The position numbers and the translations under genes are program-made. A stretch of 64,000 bases of DNA from Paracoccus kondratievae (GTDB lineage Bacteria > Pseudomonadota > Alphaproteobacteria > Rhodobacterales > Rhodobacteraceae). The stretch lies in NCBI RefSeq assembly GCF_009301415.1, contig NZ_CP045072.1:221501-285500 (forward strand), in the 5' to 3' direction. The notes below the pieces were generated by a model, which was not told where the DNA came from, did not search any database, and was given only the letters and a program-made list of their open reading frames with translations. Shown piece after piece: positions 34,941-45,500 of the stretch (its first letter is position 1; the number at the start of each line of letters is the position of its first letter).

Positions 34941-36226
34941 GGCGCCTCTCCGATCAGGTGAAAGAAGGTGCCGGTGGCATGGCCGCGGCGTGAGCCGGTC
35001 TCGGCCACCCTGTCGCCATTAGCGTCGGTGACCTGCGCCAAAGGCTCGTCCGGCTGCGCGAGAATCGTCGCATAGTGGAACTCATGCCCGGCCAGCGGCT
35101 GGCGGTATAGCCCGGCCAAAGGCTGAGCCCGGCGATAGCCCAGATGCATCCGGCGCTTTTCATAGCTGGTTTCAAGCCCCAGCAGGCCCGCCATCTGGTG
35201 CCGCACCCCCTGAGCATCGACCAGCCCCGCGCCCATGGCCATATAGCCACCGCATTCGCCATGAACCGGCCGTGTCTGGGAAAAACGCTGCAACCCGGCG
35301 CGAAAGCGTTCGGCCATGGCAAGCCTGCCTGCGTGCAATTCTGGATAGCCGCCGGGCAGCCAGCAGGCCCCGGCACTGTCGTCGGGGGGCTGATCCGCAA
35401 GGGGAGAAAAGGGCAGGATCTCAGCCCCGGCTGTCCTCCAGCCCTGAATAAGATGCGGATAGACAAAGGAAAACGCTTCATCCTGTGCCAGCGCGATACG
35501 TTGTGCGGGCGGAGGCAGTGGCGAAAATGGCCCGGCCACGACGCCGCCCCCAGCCGCCGCGATGATGGCGCCAAGGTCCAGATGCAGCCTTGCCGCTGCG
35601 GCAGCCGCGGCAAGCAAGGAGTCAAGGGCGGCGAGCTCCTGCGCCTGCACGAGGCCAAGGTGACGTTCGGGCAGTTCGATCCCGGCCTCGCGCGGCAGCA
35701 CGCCCAGCACCGGGATGCCCAGCGGGTCCAGCGCGTGGCGCATCAGCATTTCGTGCCGGGACGAGGCGACGCGGTTCAGCACCACCCCGGCCAGTTTCAC
35801 GTCGTGGCGCATCTCGCGGAACCCCAGTGCCACGGCCCCGGCGGATTGCGCCTGACCTTTGCAGTCAAGGACCAGAACCACCGGCCAGCCGGTCAGCGCG
35901 GCGATATCGGCGCTGGCGCCATTGCCGCAGCCTCCGCGCTGGGCCACGCCGTCAAATAGCCCCATCGAGCCCTCGGCGATTGCAAGATCGGCGTCCGATG
36001 TGCGCGCAATCAGATGTGCGATCTGTGCCCGTCCCATGGCCCAGCTGTCCAGATTGAACGAGTCACGCCCCGCCGCCCGGCGGTGAAAGGCGGGGTCGAT
36101 ATAATCAGGCCCGCTTTTAAAGGGCTGCACGGTCAGGCCGCGCGCCCGCAACGCGCCGATCAGTCCCAGCGTCACCGTGGTCTTGCCGCTGCCCGAGGCC
36201 GGGGCGCTGATGACAAGGCCCTTCAT
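34937..36226 (-). CDS. cobB: Hydrogenobyrinic acid a,c-diamide synthase
   Basis: A 429-residue CobB/CbiA enzyme. The N-terminal ATP-binding domain starts with [20 protein letters not shown] (P-loop near residue 11), and [13 protein letters not shown] follows. The C-terminal glutamine amidotransferase domain has the nucleophile cysteine in [11 protein letters not shown]. It converts hydrogenobyrinic acid to its a,c-diamide, the substrate for CobN. It overlaps cobM and cobF by 4 bases each. Confidence 0.95.
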   Translation of the reverse strand: MKGLVISAPASGSGKTTVTLGLIGALRARGLTVQPFKSGPDYIDPAFHRRAAGRDSFNLDSWAMGRAQIAHLIARTSDADLAIAEGSMGLFDGVAQRGGCGNGASADIAALTGWPVVLVLDCKGQAQSAGAVALGFREMRHDVKLAGVVLNRVASSRHEMLMRHALDPLGIPVLGVLPREAGIELPERHLGLVQAQELAALDSLLAAAAAAARLHLDLGAIIAAAGGGVVAGPFSPLPPPAQRIALAQDEAFSFVYPHLIQGWRTAGAEILPFSPLADQPPDDSAGACWLPGGYPELHAGRLAMAERFRAGLQRFSQTRPVHGECGGYMAMGAGLVDAQGVRHQMAGLLGLETSYEKRRMHLGYRRAQPLAGLYRQPLAGHEFHYATILAQPDEPLAQVTDANGDRVAETGSRRGHATGTFFHLIGEAP

Positions 36227-36996
36227 TCGGGGAACCGGGGTGTGGTGCCGACCGGCCGAAACCGGCGGTCGTAATCGCCGGCGTAAAGGCGGCTTTCCAG
36301 AAAATCCCTGGCTGCGAGAGCCCGACCGACAAGGATCAGCGCCGTGCGCTCGCCCTCGCCGATCGCCGGGTCAAGCGTGCCGAGCGTCGCCCTGACGATG
36401 CGCTGGTCAGGCCAGCTGGCGCGGAACACTACCGCGACCGGGCAATCGGCACCGTAATGGGGCAGCAGTTCGTCTTGTACCCGGTCGAGCACATGCACCG
36501 ACAGGTGAATGGCAAGCGTCGCGCCAGTGGCCGCGAAATTTGCCAGCTGCTCGCCCTTTGGCATGGCCGAGGCCCGGCCCGAGGTGCGGGTCAGGACCAC
36601 CGATTGCGCAATACCGGGCAGCGTGAGTTCAGCCCCAAGCGCGGCGGCGGCGGCGGCGAACGAAGGTACGCCCGGCGTCACGTCATAGGGAATGCCAAGT
36701 TCGCGCAGCCGCCGCAATTGTTCGCCCATGGCCGACCACACTGACAGATCGCCGGAATGAAGTCGCGCGACGTCATGACCGTCACGATGCGCGTTCAGGA
36801 TCTCGCCAATGATCTGGTCAAGGTTCATGGGCGCGGTGTTCACGATACGCGCACCGGGCGGGCAATGGCTCAGCAGTTCCTGCGGCACCAGTGAGCCGGC
36901 ATAAAGGCAGACCGGGCAAGAGGCGATCAGGTCGCGGCCGCGCAGGGTGATCAGATCGGCCGCGCCGGGGCCAGCGCCGATGAAATGGACGGTCAT
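36223..36996 (-). CDS. cobM: Precorrin-4 C11-methyltransferase
   Basis: A 257-residue SAM-dependent enzyme. It starts [20 protein letters not shown] and has [14 protein letters not shown] and [19 protein letters not shown], the standard CobM/CbiF sequence. It methylates precorrin-4 at C11 to give precorrin-5. ATG 36996 overlaps the cobE stop by 4 bases; a much longer open frame upstream is rejected. Confidence 0.95.
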   Translation of the reverse strand: MTVHFIGAGPGAADLITLRGRDLIASCPVCLYAGSLVPQELLSHCPPGARIVNTAPMNLDQIIGEILNAHRDGHDVARLHSGDLSVWSAMGEQLRRLRELGIPYDVTPGVPSFAAAAAALGAELTLPGIAQSVVLTRTSGRASAMPKGEQLANFAATGATLAIHLSVHVLDRVQDELLPHYGADCPVAVVFRASWPDQRIVRATLGTLDPAIGEGERTALILVGRALAARDFLESRLYAGDYDRRFRPVGTTPRFPE

Positions 36997-37343
36997 GCGG
37001 GGTCTCCTTCTGCGATGGCGGCGGTGGCGGTGCCATCCTGCGAGATGACGCGCGGGGCGATGATGCGCGCGCCGGGGCCAAGGGCGGCAAGGGCGGCTGC
37101 CTCGGCCAGCGAACCGGTGCCGTGGCGGGCAAGGATGCGTGGCGATTGGGTGGGCGTGGCGATGCCTGCGACCTCGACCGCGATCAGGGGCAGGCCGGTT
37201 TCGGCAGCAAGCGCACGTATTGGGGCGGCCTGCGCCTTGGCGGGCGTGGTCGCCAGCGCCTCGGCCGGGCCTGCACGGGTCAGCGCCTCGCGCAGCGCAG
37301 CCAGCGTGGCCGCTTTGCGAAAGCCGATGCCTGCCACCCTCAT
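36993..37343 (-). CDS. cobE: CobE / CbiG C-terminal domain protein
   Basis: A 116-residue protein. [21 protein letters not shown] and [17 protein letters not shown] match the CbiG C-terminal domain that in the aerobic pathway exists alone as CobE. ATG 37343 makes the ATGA overlap with cobL, so it is preferred over ATG 37355. The precise step is not established. Its location between cobL and cobM agrees. Confidence 0.85.
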   Translation of the reverse strand: MRVAGIGFRKAATLAALREALTRAGPAEALATTPAKAQAAPIRALAAETGLPLIAVEVAGIATPTQSPRILARHGTGSLAEAAALAALGPGARIIAPRVISQDGTATAAIAEGDPA

Positions 37344-38512
37344 GGCCAGCTCCATTGCGTGACGTTGCGCGCCGGGGTCCAGCCGCGCATCCGGCCAAGA
37401 GGGGTGGCCTCTTGCAGGGCAACCCGGGTCAAATATCCGCCGCGCGCGGCATGCAAATCGATCAGCAGCGCCTCGGTTTCAAGCGTGACCGCGTTCACGA
37501 CCAGTCGTGCAGGGGGCAGGGCGTCGATCAATGCCGCACTGGCCCCACCGCCGACAAAGATCGCGTCAGGCGGGGGCAGGCCAGCCAGTGCCGTGGGCGC
37601 GGCGCCGTGGATGGTGCGCATCTGTTCCGCAAGCCCAAAGGCGTCGATGTTTGCGGCGATATTGGCGATGCGGTCGGCGCGCGGCTCAATGGTCACGGCC
37701 CGCCCGCCGTTCAGGCACCATTCGACGCTGATCGAGCCCGAGCCGCCGCCGATGTCCCACAGCATTTCACCCGAACGGGGGGCAAGCGCCGCCAGAGTCA
37801 TCGCCCGGACAGCCCGGCGGGTGATCTGGCCGTCATGGGCAAAGACCTCGTCCGGCAGGCCGAAACCACGTGGCAGGCCCGCCCCCGGTGGCAGATCCGC
37901 CCCGTCCAGAGCGACCGCCACCGGGGCGACACAGTCAAGCGCAAACTCCTGCGCCCGCGCCTCGCGGATACGTTCGCGGGGGCCGCCAAGCGCCTCAAGC
38001 ACGACCATGCGCATCTGCCCGAACCCCTGTGCCACCAGCCATTCCGCCAGGGCGGCAGGGGCAGAGGCGTCGCGCATCAGGCAGATCGTCCGCGTTCCCC
38101 GTGCCATGACCGGGCGCAGCCGGGCAAAGGGTGCGGCGTGCAGGCCAAGACAGGTCACATCCTCCAGCCGCCAGCCCAGCCTTGCGGCGGCCAGCGAAAA
38201 GGTGCCGGGCGCGGGAAAAGCGCGCCATTCGCTATGGGGCAGAACAGCGGCAATACTGCCCCCCGCGCCATGCCAGAACGGATCGCCCGAGACAAGCGCG
38301 GCGACCTTTTGCCCGCGCAGGGCCAACAGGGGGCCAAGATCAAAGGGGACCGGCCAGGTTTTGCCGCGTGGCGCGGCAAGCCCTGCGAGTTCCAGGTGCC
38401 GGGGGGCACCAAAGACGATTTCGGCGCGATCCAGCGCTTCGCGGCTTGCAGGCGACAGGCCGGCAGGGCCATCCTCCTGAATACCGATGATGGAAAGCCA
38501 GGGATCAGCCAT
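37340..38512 (-). CDS. cobL: Precorrin-6Y C5,15-methyltransferase (decarboxylating)
   Basis: A 390-residue two-domain enzyme. The N-terminal CbiE-like methyltransferase (about 1-200) has [16 protein letters not shown] and [16 protein letters not shown]. The C-terminal CbiT-like domain has [19 protein letters not shown] near 230. It methylates C5 and C15 and removes the acetate carboxyl at C12. ATG 38512 shares two bases with the start of cobK on the other strand. Confidence 0.95.
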   Translation of the reverse strand: MADPWLSIIGIQEDGPAGLSPASREALDRAEIVFGAPRHLELAGLAAPRGKTWPVPFDLGPLLALRGQKVAALVSGDPFWHGAGGSIAAVLPHSEWRAFPAPGTFSLAAARLGWRLEDVTCLGLHAAPFARLRPVMARGTRTICLMRDASAPAALAEWLVAQGFGQMRMVVLEALGGPRERIREARAQEFALDCVAPVAVALDGADLPPGAGLPRGFGLPDEVFAHDGQITRRAVRAMTLAALAPRSGEMLWDIGGGSGSISVEWCLNGGRAVTIEPRADRIANIAANIDAFGLAEQMRTIHGAAPTALAGLPPPDAIFVGGGASAALIDALPPARLVVNAVTLETEALLIDLHAARGGYLTRVALQEATPLGRMRGWTPARNVTQWSWP

Positions 38513-39248
38513 GACGCGCATCCTTTTGCTGGGCGGCACCACCGAAGCCGGAGCCATGGCCAGCGCGCTGGCCGCTGCCGGGCTGCAGGCGGTGTATTCT
38601 TACGCCGGCCGCACCGCGCGCCCGGTCAAACAACCCCTGCCGACGCGGATCGGCGGTTTTGGCGGTCCCGAGGGGCTGGCCGGGTATCTGCGCACCGAAC
38701 GCATCAGCCATGTCATCGACGCCACCCACCCCTTTGCCAAGGGGATGAGCTGCAATGCCATTACTGCCTGCGCGGCGACGGGCACGGCGCTGATCGCGCT
38801 GGAACGCCCGCCCTGGGTGTCCGCGCCCGGTGACCGTTGGGTCAGGGTCAGCGATTATGAGGCTGCCGCCCGTGTTCTGCCGGGGGATGGCTCGGGGGTG
38901 TTTCTGGCCATCGGGCGACAGAACCTGCAACCCTTTGTCGGGATCAATCACATCTGGATGCTGCGCTTTGCCGAGGTGGCGGCCCATCCCCTGCGGGATG
39001 CGACGCTGATCGTTTCGCGCGGCCCCTTCACCGTGGCAGGTGATGTGGCGCTGATGCGCCGCCATGACATCGCCCATGTCGTTGCCAAGAATGCCGGAGG
39101 TCAGGCGGCCGAGGCCAAGATCGCGGCTGCGCGCGAACTGGGCCTGCCAGTGGTGATGATCGACCGCCCTGAGCTGCCGCCCCGCCGCGTCGTCGCAACC
39201 CCGGCCGAGGTGATGGTCTGGCTTCATGGTACGGATCGCGGCGTATAG
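38511..39248 (+). CDS. cobK: Precorrin-6A reductase
   Basis: A 245-residue NADPH-dependent reductase. It begins [20 protein letters not shown], contains VIDATHPFAKGMSCNAITAC and ILVSRGPF-like IVSRGPFTVAGDV, and ends in VVAKNAGGQAAEAKI: the CobK/CbiJ family. It reduces precorrin-6A to 6B. It is the only cob gene on the plus strand inside a minus-strand operon: its start overlaps the start of cobL and its end overlaps cobJ by 25 bases, so its promoter must lie in the cobL coding region. Confidence 0.93.
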   Translation: MTRILLLGGTTEAGAMASALAAAGLQAVYSYAGRTARPVKQPLPTRIGGFGGPEGLAGYLRTERISHVIDATHPFAKGMSCNAITACAATGTALIALERPPWVSAPGDRWVRVSDYEAAARVLPGDGSGVFLAIGRQNLQPFVGINHIWMLRFAEVAAHPLRDATLIVSRGPFTVAGDVALMRRHDIAHVVAKNAGGQAAEAKIAAARELGLPVVMIDRPELPPRRVVATPAEVMVWLHGTDRGV

Positions 39249-39952
39249 ACCCAGCTGCCAGCCCGGCGGGTGGCGCTGTTGCCAAGGATGACGACGGTGC
39301 GCATGTCCGCCATCTCGGGCAATGCCTTGCTCAGCGTCGTGGTCTGGATCACCTCATCCGGGGTCGAGACGGCCCGCGCGAATGAGATCAGCCGGTCAGG
39401 CCCGCAGCATTCGCGCAGGATGTTAAGCGCGCGGGCAAAGCCTTCGGGCCGTGCCTTTGAGCGGGGGTTATAAAAGGCCATGGCAAAATCGGCCTCGGCC
39501 GCCAGCCGCAAGCGCCGCTCGATCAGGGCCCATGGTTTAAGATTGTCCGACAGGTTGATCGCGCAGAAATCATGGCCAAGCGGTGCGCCGATCCGTGCTG
39601 CGGCGGCGAGCATGGCGGTGATGCCGGGCAGGATGCGGATTTCGGGCATGACGGTGCGGTCCTCAAGCGCCTCAAACAGCGCCGAGGCCATCGCAAAGAC
39701 CCCCGGATCCCCCGATGAGACCACCACGACCCGCCGCCCGCTTTCGGCCAGATCAAGGGCCAGGCGCGCGCGCTCGACCTCGACCCGGTTGTCCGAAGGG
39801 TGCAGCGTCAGCCCTTTGCGCGGAGCGACACGGGCGACATAGGGGATATAGCCGACAACATCGGTGGCCTCGTCCAGTGCCGCGCGCACCTCGGGGGTGA
39901 CGAGGTGATCGGCCCCGGGCCCAAGACCCGCCACCACGACCCAGCCGCTCAT
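39224..39952 (-). CDS. cobJ: Precorrin-3B C17-methyltransferase
   Basis: A 242-residue SAM-dependent enzyme. VVVAGLGPGADHLVTPEV, VVVVSSGDPGVFAMASAL and AINLSDNLKPWALIERRL are the CobJ/CbiH motifs. It methylates C17 and contracts the ring to give precorrin-4. ATG 39952 overlaps the cobI stop by 4 bases. Its last 25 bases overlap the end of cobK on the other strand. Confidence 0.95.
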   Translation of the reverse strand: MSGWVVVAGLGPGADHLVTPEVRAALDEATDVVGYIPYVARVAPRKGLTLHPSDNRVEVERARLALDLAESGRRVVVVSSGDPGVFAMASALFEALEDRTVMPEIRILPGITAMLAAAARIGAPLGHDFCAINLSDNLKPWALIERRLRLAAEADFAMAFYNPRSKARPEGFARALNILRECCGPDRLISFARAVSTPDEVIQTTTLSKALPEMADMRTVVILGNSATRRAGSWVYTPRSVP

Positions 39953-40686
39953 TCCGCTGCGTCCGCCAGGGGACGGCGGCCATTGCCATGCACCAGAACG
40001 GTGGCGAAATACGGGCAATTCTGCAGATCGGCGTCCGCAAGTGGGGTCACGCGCTGGTTCGGCATCGTTCCACGCTCGACCAGCCAGGCATCGGTCATCC
40101 GTCCGGCAAGGTTCAGCGCGCGGGCGATCTTGGGCAGGTTGCGGCCGGTTTTCATCACGACCACCGCATCAGCGGCGCGCATGTGGCGGGCAAGCTCGGC
40201 CTCGGGCAGGGTGCCCATCAGCACGGTCATCGCGTCATCGCCCCAGGTCATCGGACGGCCGATGGCGTTCCAGCAACCGGTCATGCCGGGGATGCCGGGG
40301 ATGATCTCGACCGGCGCCAGATCCTGCAGCCGGGCGTGCAGATGCATGAACGAGCCGTAAAACAGCGGATCGCCCTCGCACAGCACGACCACGTCGCCGT
40401 CAGCCGCCAGCCCTGCAAGCCGCCCCGTCCAGTCGTCGTAAAAGGCCGAAAGCAACCGGTTGTATTCGGGGCTGTCAAAGGGGATTTCGGTCGTGACCGG
40501 ATATTCCATCGCATGTTCGATCACATCCGGCGCCAGCAGGTCCGAGACGATCCGGCGGGCCTGTCCGGCGCGGCCCTTTTTGCGGAAATAGGCGATCTGG
40601 CGTGCCCCGCGGATGGCGCGGTCGGCACGGACCGAGATCAGGTCGGGATCGCCGGGGCCAAGACCCGCGCAGATGATCTTGCCCAT
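39949..40686 (-). CDS. cobI: Precorrin-2 C20-methyltransferase
   Basis: A 245-residue methyltransferase. MGKIICAGLGPGDPDLISVR, VLCEGDPLFYGSFMHLH and VEIIPGIPGMTGCWNAIG are typical of CobI/CbiL. It forms precorrin-3A from precorrin-2 with SAM. It follows cobH by 2 bases and overlaps cobJ by 4. Confidence 0.96.
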   Translation of the reverse strand: MGKIICAGLGPGDPDLISVRADRAIRGARQIAYFRKKGRAGQARRIVSDLLAPDVIEHAMEYPVTTEIPFDSPEYNRLLSAFYDDWTGRLAGLAADGDVVVLCEGDPLFYGSFMHLHARLQDLAPVEIIPGIPGMTGCWNAIGRPMTWGDDAMTVLMGTLPEAELARHMRAADAVVVMKTGRNLPKIARALNLAGRMTDAWLVERGTMPNQRVTPLADADLQNCPYFATVLVHGNGRRPLADAAE

Positions 40687-40688
40687 GG

Positions 40689-41351
40689 CTATTCCTTTCG
40701 GCTGGCAAGTGCGTTGACGGCGGCAACCGTGATGGCCGAGCCGCCAAGCCGCCCGCGCACGATCAGTGCCGGAGCGGGCAGGTCCTTGATCAGCGCCGCC
40801 TTGGATTCAGCGGCACCGACAAAGCCAACCGGACAGCCGATAATCGCGGCGGGACGCGGGCAGGCCGGATCGCGCAGCATGTTCAACAGATGAAACAGCG
40901 CGGTCGGAGCATTGCCGATGGCGATCACCGCCCCGGCCAGATCCTCGCGCCATAGTTCAAGCGCGGCGGCGCTGCGTGTGTTGCCCATCTGCGCCGCCAG
41001 TTCCGGTACGCGGGGGTCTTGCAGGGTACAGATGATACGGTTTTTTGCGGGCAGCCGGGCGCGGGTGATCCCTTCGCTGACCATGCGCGCGTCGCACAGG
41101 ATTGGTGCGCCGTCCTCTAGTGCTTTGCGCGTGGCCAGGGCCATCCCGGGCGAGAATTCCACGTCGCGTTCAAGCCCGACCAGCCCGGCGGCGTGGATCA
41201 TGCGAACGACGACCGGCTCTTCTTCGGGGGAAAAGCGGGCGAGGTCGGCCTCGGCGCGGATGGTGGCAAAGGACTGCGCATAGATGCGGGCGCCGTCGGT
41301 TTCATATTGGTGCAGCATCGGGCGGCTCCACTGGGTTTGAGGCGATTTCAT
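40689..41351 (-). CDS. cobH: Precorrin-8X methylmutase
   Basis: A 220-residue protein matching CobH/CbiC: VVVRMIHAAGLVGLERDVEF near residue 50 holds the proton-donating histidine, with ILCDARMVSEGI and AIIGCPVGFVGAAESKAAL after it. It moves the C11 methyl group to C12, giving hydrogenobyrinate. ATG 41351 makes the ATGA overlap with cobG; two other in-frame starts exist. Confidence 0.95.
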   Translation of the reverse strand: MKSPQTQWSRPMLHQYETDGARIYAQSFATIRAEADLARFSPEEEPVVVRMIHAAGLVGLERDVEFSPGMALATRKALEDGAPILCDARMVSEGITRARLPAKNRIICTLQDPRVPELAAQMGNTRSAAALELWREDLAGAVIAIGNAPTALFHLLNMLRDPACPRPAAIIGCPVGFVGAAESKAALIKDLPAPALIVRGRLGGSAITVAAVNALASRKE

Positions 41352-42505
41352 TGGGGACACGCTTTGGCAAGTGCGGCAGGCAGGTCATGCACGGCCAGCC
41401 CCGCCCGCGTGACAGGATCGCGCGCGCTGCCATCCCGGATCAGGTCAAAGCGGTCGCGCCCGGTCGCAATCAGCGTCGCCGAGGCCGGTCCCTGATGGGC
41501 GCATGCCTTGGCGCAGCCGGTGACATGCAGCGTCTGATCCGGCGCGAGGCGAGACGCAAGATGCCGCGCCAGCGTCCGTACATCGGCCTGCGCCTGCGGG
41601 CAGCCGGGCGCGCCCGTGCAGGCATGGACGCGCGTAAGCGGGTCGCACGGATCAAGGATCGCACCGGGGATACGGGGCAAGGTAGCACCCTCGATCAGCA
41701 AGGCGCGCCACGGTGTCAGGCGCAGCGGACCCAAAGCTGCTGCTGCCTCAAGCTGGCCGGGCGTGATCTGACCAAAGGCAAAGCCGACGATCCAGCCATT
41801 CGTTGCCGGTCCGGGACCTGGCGTGGCAGAGGCACCGGGGCGGGTGGTCCCTGCGACCGATCCCCCGGGTTTTGGCGCCCCCCGGCGCAGATGGTTGCGC
41901 ATCCGCCCACGACCCTCGGTCACGCCGCCCGTCTGCACGAACCAATGTGCCAGTGCGACGGCGCGGCGGGCAGCCTCGGCGGGGTTTGCGGCCTCAAGTG
42001 CCCAATCCGCACCATCAGGCAGGATCAACCAGCCCGTGCCATGTGGGCGCAGCCGGATATCCGCGGGCACATCGGTCAGCACCGCAGTTCCTGCATCGAC
42101 TGCAAATCCGAACTTGGCGGGAACTTTTGGCGCATCCGGTGCTGTCATTGCGCGGGCGATCGCCTCGGCCACCTGCCACGCCGGTCCGCCGACCGGGGCA
42201 AATGGCGACAGGATGACATTGCGCCGCGCCTCGGTCCCGGCATCGCGGTCGGTCAGGCCGAAAGGCTGAAGCGCCGCGATGGTCGCCGCATGGCCCAAGG
42301 GGGTCAGCCCGCGCAATTGCAGGTTTGCGCGACTGGTCAGGTCGATCAGCCCGTTGCCGTGGCGCGAAGAAAGACCGGCGATCAGCCGCGCCTCGTCGGG
42401 TGTCAGCCGTCCATTTCGCGCCCGGATACGCAGCACCAGCCCGTCGCCCGATTCCATCGGGCGCAGCGCGCCGGGACACCAGCCCTTGATCTCAAAACCG
42501 CTCAT
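41348..42505 (-). CDS. cobG: Precorrin-3B synthase
   Basis: A 385-residue sulfite/nitrite reductase-like protein. RIRARNGRLTPDEARLIA and GLIDLTSRANLQLRG are in the N-terminal half-domain. The [4Fe-4S] cysteines are in CTGAPGCPQA near residue 300 and HVTGCAKACAHQG near 342 (Cx5C ... Cx3C). CobG uses O2 to hydroxylate precorrin-3A at C20, so this pathway is oxygen-dependent. A Gly/Pro-rich linker lies near 215-230. ATG 42505 overlaps cobN by 4 bases. Confidence 0.93.
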   Translation of the reverse strand: MSGFEIKGWCPGALRPMESGDGLVLRIRARNGRLTPDEARLIAGLSSRHGNGLIDLTSRANLQLRGLTPLGHAATIAALQPFGLTDRDAGTEARRNVILSPFAPVGGPAWQVAEAIARAMTAPDAPKVPAKFGFAVDAGTAVLTDVPADIRLRPHGTGWLILPDGADWALEAANPAEAARRAVALAHWFVQTGGVTEGRGRMRNHLRRGAPKPGGSVAGTTRPGASATPGPGPATNGWIVGFAFGQITPGQLEAAAALGPLRLTPWRALLIEGATLPRIPGAILDPCDPLTRVHACTGAPGCPQAQADVRTLARHLASRLAPDQTLHVTGCAKACAHQGPASATLIATGRDRFDLIRDGSARDPVTRAGLAVHDLPAALAKACPQ

Positions 42506-45500
42506 GGTGCCACCCCGGCAAGGACAGAGTTGCGCCGCGTGACCCACAGACCCGAGGCGATCAGCCGTGCAAACAGCGCCCGCATTGCGGCCAGAGCGGC
42601 GGGGTTTTCGCGCTGCATGAAATCCACCACCTCGGGTCGACCCAGCGTCGCCTCGTGATAAAGGTCGAACAGATGGCCCGGCACCACGCCGGCCAGATTG
42701 GCAAAGGCGGCCATGTGATCCAGCGTTGCCGCAATCTCGGCCGCGCCGCGAAAGCCGTGCCGCATCATGCCGTCCGCCCAGGCGGGATTGGCAGCGCGGG
42801 CACGGGTGACGCGGGCGATTTCCTCGGTCAGGGTGCGGGCGCGCGGCTGGTCCGGGCGCGTGGCGTCAAGGTGGTAAAGCGCCGGATGCGCAGCCCCGAT
42901 CCGCGCCATGGCGGCGGCAAAGCCCGCCTCATGTGCGGCGTAATCGCTGGCCAGCAGCAGATCGGATTCCGGCAGGTCCTGCGCATGGACAAAGGCGTCA
43001 GCCCCCGAAAGCCGCTCACGGATCGCCTGTGGCTGATGGCTGATGCGCCCATCCGCCCCGATGGCATGAGAGGACGCGGCAAGCCATGCCTCGCCCGCCG
43101 CGTGCCGCGCCTCATCGCTGAACGTTTCGGCAAGATCGGCAAGGCCGAGGCCGTAAAGCCCGGGCTTGGGGCCAAAGACGCGCGGGATGCGGTGACGATA
43201 GGGGTTGTCATCCGGGCTTTCGCCACGAGTCGCCAGCGCTGCGGCCCCGGTCTCGAACAATTGCGCCAGACCGGGGAAAACGTCCCTAAACAACCCCGAG
43301 ACCCGCAGCGTCACGTCAATTCGCGGCCGGCCCAGTTCGGCCAGCGTAAGGATATCGACCCCCGATACCCGGCCCGAGGCGGCGTCCCAGCGCGGGCGCA
43401 GCCCGGCCAGATGCAGCGCCATGGCAAATTCCTCGCCTGCCGTGCGCATGGTTGCGCTGCCCCACAGGTCCACGACCAGCCCACGCGGCCAGTCGCCATG
43501 ATCCTGAAGATGGCGGCGCAGCAGCTCTTCGGCCAGCCTTACCCCCTGTGCATAGGCATTGCGCGAAGGCACGGCGCGGGGATCGACGGTAAAAAGATTG
43601 CGCCCCGTCGGCAGCACATCCTGCCGCCCGCGCGCCGGAGAGCCCGAGGGGCCGGGCGCGACCCTTTGCCCCGAAAGGGCGCGGGTCAGCCCCTCACGCT
43701 CGGCCTTGCCACAGGCGCCAGAGCCATAGACATGCAGCCCGTCGCCAAAGCGGCTGTCCTTGAGATCGCAAAGGAAACGGTCGATCAGCGGGATCGCCTC
43801 GGCCGGGGCGGCGTCGGGGGGCAGGCCCAGATCCGCCTCGACCCCGGCGGCACGTGCCTCGTCTCGGATGGCAAGGATCAGCCGGTCGCGGCGGCGTGGG
43901 TCCAGCCCGTCGGCGGTGGAATATTCGTCAAGCAGCCGCTCAAGATGCGTCAGGCGCTCCGGCAGGGCGGCATCGACAAGGGGCGGCGGCAGATGGCCCA
44001 GCGTTACGGCTGAAAGCCGCCGTTTCGCCTGCGCCGCCTCGCCCGGATCGTTGGCGATGAAGGGATAGACGACGGGCAGATCGCCAAGCAGTGCCTCGGG
44101 CCAGCATTCATCTGACAGTGCCACCGATTTGCCCGGCAGCCACTCAAGCGTGCCATGTGCGCCCATGTGGATCAGCGCGTCCGCCTGTGTCCTGAGCCAC
44201 AGGTAAAAGGCAACATATTCGTGGCATGGGGTGCGGGTCAGGTCGTGATAATCCTCGGCCCTTGTCGCGACCTCTCCGCGTTCGGGTTGCAGCGCGATCA
44301 GGTCGGCGCCATGGCGCAGGGCGGCAAAGTGAAAGCCACCAGCGGGAGGCGCGCCCCATGCGGCGGCAAGGTCGTCACGCAGACGCGCCGGCAGGCGGGC
44401 CAGCGTGGCAAGGTAATCCGCCTGCGGCCAGTGCAGACGCCCGGCCTTAAGCCTGCGGCCCAGATCGTCATGTGGAATGCCAAGCATCGCCCCGGCTGAT
44501 GCAAGGGCGTCAAGCCCAACCGCATGGGCCAGCTGATAGGTCTTGCCGGGATAGGTCGACAGCACCACTGCGCGGCGTTTTGCGGGCAGGTTCAGCCAAG
44601 CCCGCACCCGTGCCGCCGCCGCATTGATGCGCTGATCATCCGGGACGTGGATCATGCGAGAAAATTGCAGATCCGGGTCGCGCTCTTGCGCCTGTTTGAA
44701 GCTGATCGCGCCCAGAAAAATGCGGCCATCAACCTCGGGCAGGACCACGTGCATCGCCAGATCTGCGGCGGAAAGGCCGCGTTCTTCTGCGGCCCATAGC
44801 TCGCGCGGGGCAGTGGAAAGCGCCACCTGAAAGACCGGGCCGTCGGCCCCGTCAAAGGGCGTCGCGCCAGCATCGTCACGGGCAGAAAAGGCGGTCAGGT
44901 TTACCACCGCCGCAACCCCCGGCAGATGTGGCGCCAGCCATTCTGCAAAGCCCGGTGCCTTGAGCGAGGGCGCGAATACTCCGGTTGCGTCCAGTCCCGC
45001 GGCGTGCAGGGCGCGGATCATCGCATCGACTGGCGCCAGATCGGCAGAGGTCAGATAGCTGCGGTAAAAGCTGACGAGCAGCCCGGGCTTTGGCCGCTGA
45101 ATAACGCCGTGATCGGGGTCGTAAAATCCGAACTCGGGGATCGCAGCCTCGCCCTGAACCGGCGCGGTGTGCAGGCCCGCAGCATGCGCCAGCTCTGCCA
45201 AGGCCATCTGCGCGGCGACCGCGCCGCCCTGATCGCATAGCGTGGTCAGCCGGCGCAGCACCGGCAACGGCAGCGTCGAATAACGGTCAAGCGTCGGGTC
45301 AGGCCGCCCGTCGGCGGGCAGAAAGGCCAGCGCGATACCCCGTCTGCGCGCCAGATCCTGAAGGCTGGCGACTCCATAGGACCAATAGGGTTCACCCCCG
45401 ATCAGCCGCACCAGAATCGCCCGCGCCCCGGCAAGCGTCGTCTCGCAGTACTGATCGACCGAAACCGGGTGCCGCAGCGCCGAAAGATTGCACAGCCGCA

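Noticed and set aside
36997-37422. Long N-terminal extension of cobM through cobE
   Set aside because: cobE occupies this region in another phase with the expected ATGA overlaps, and CobM proteins start at [11 protein letters not shown].
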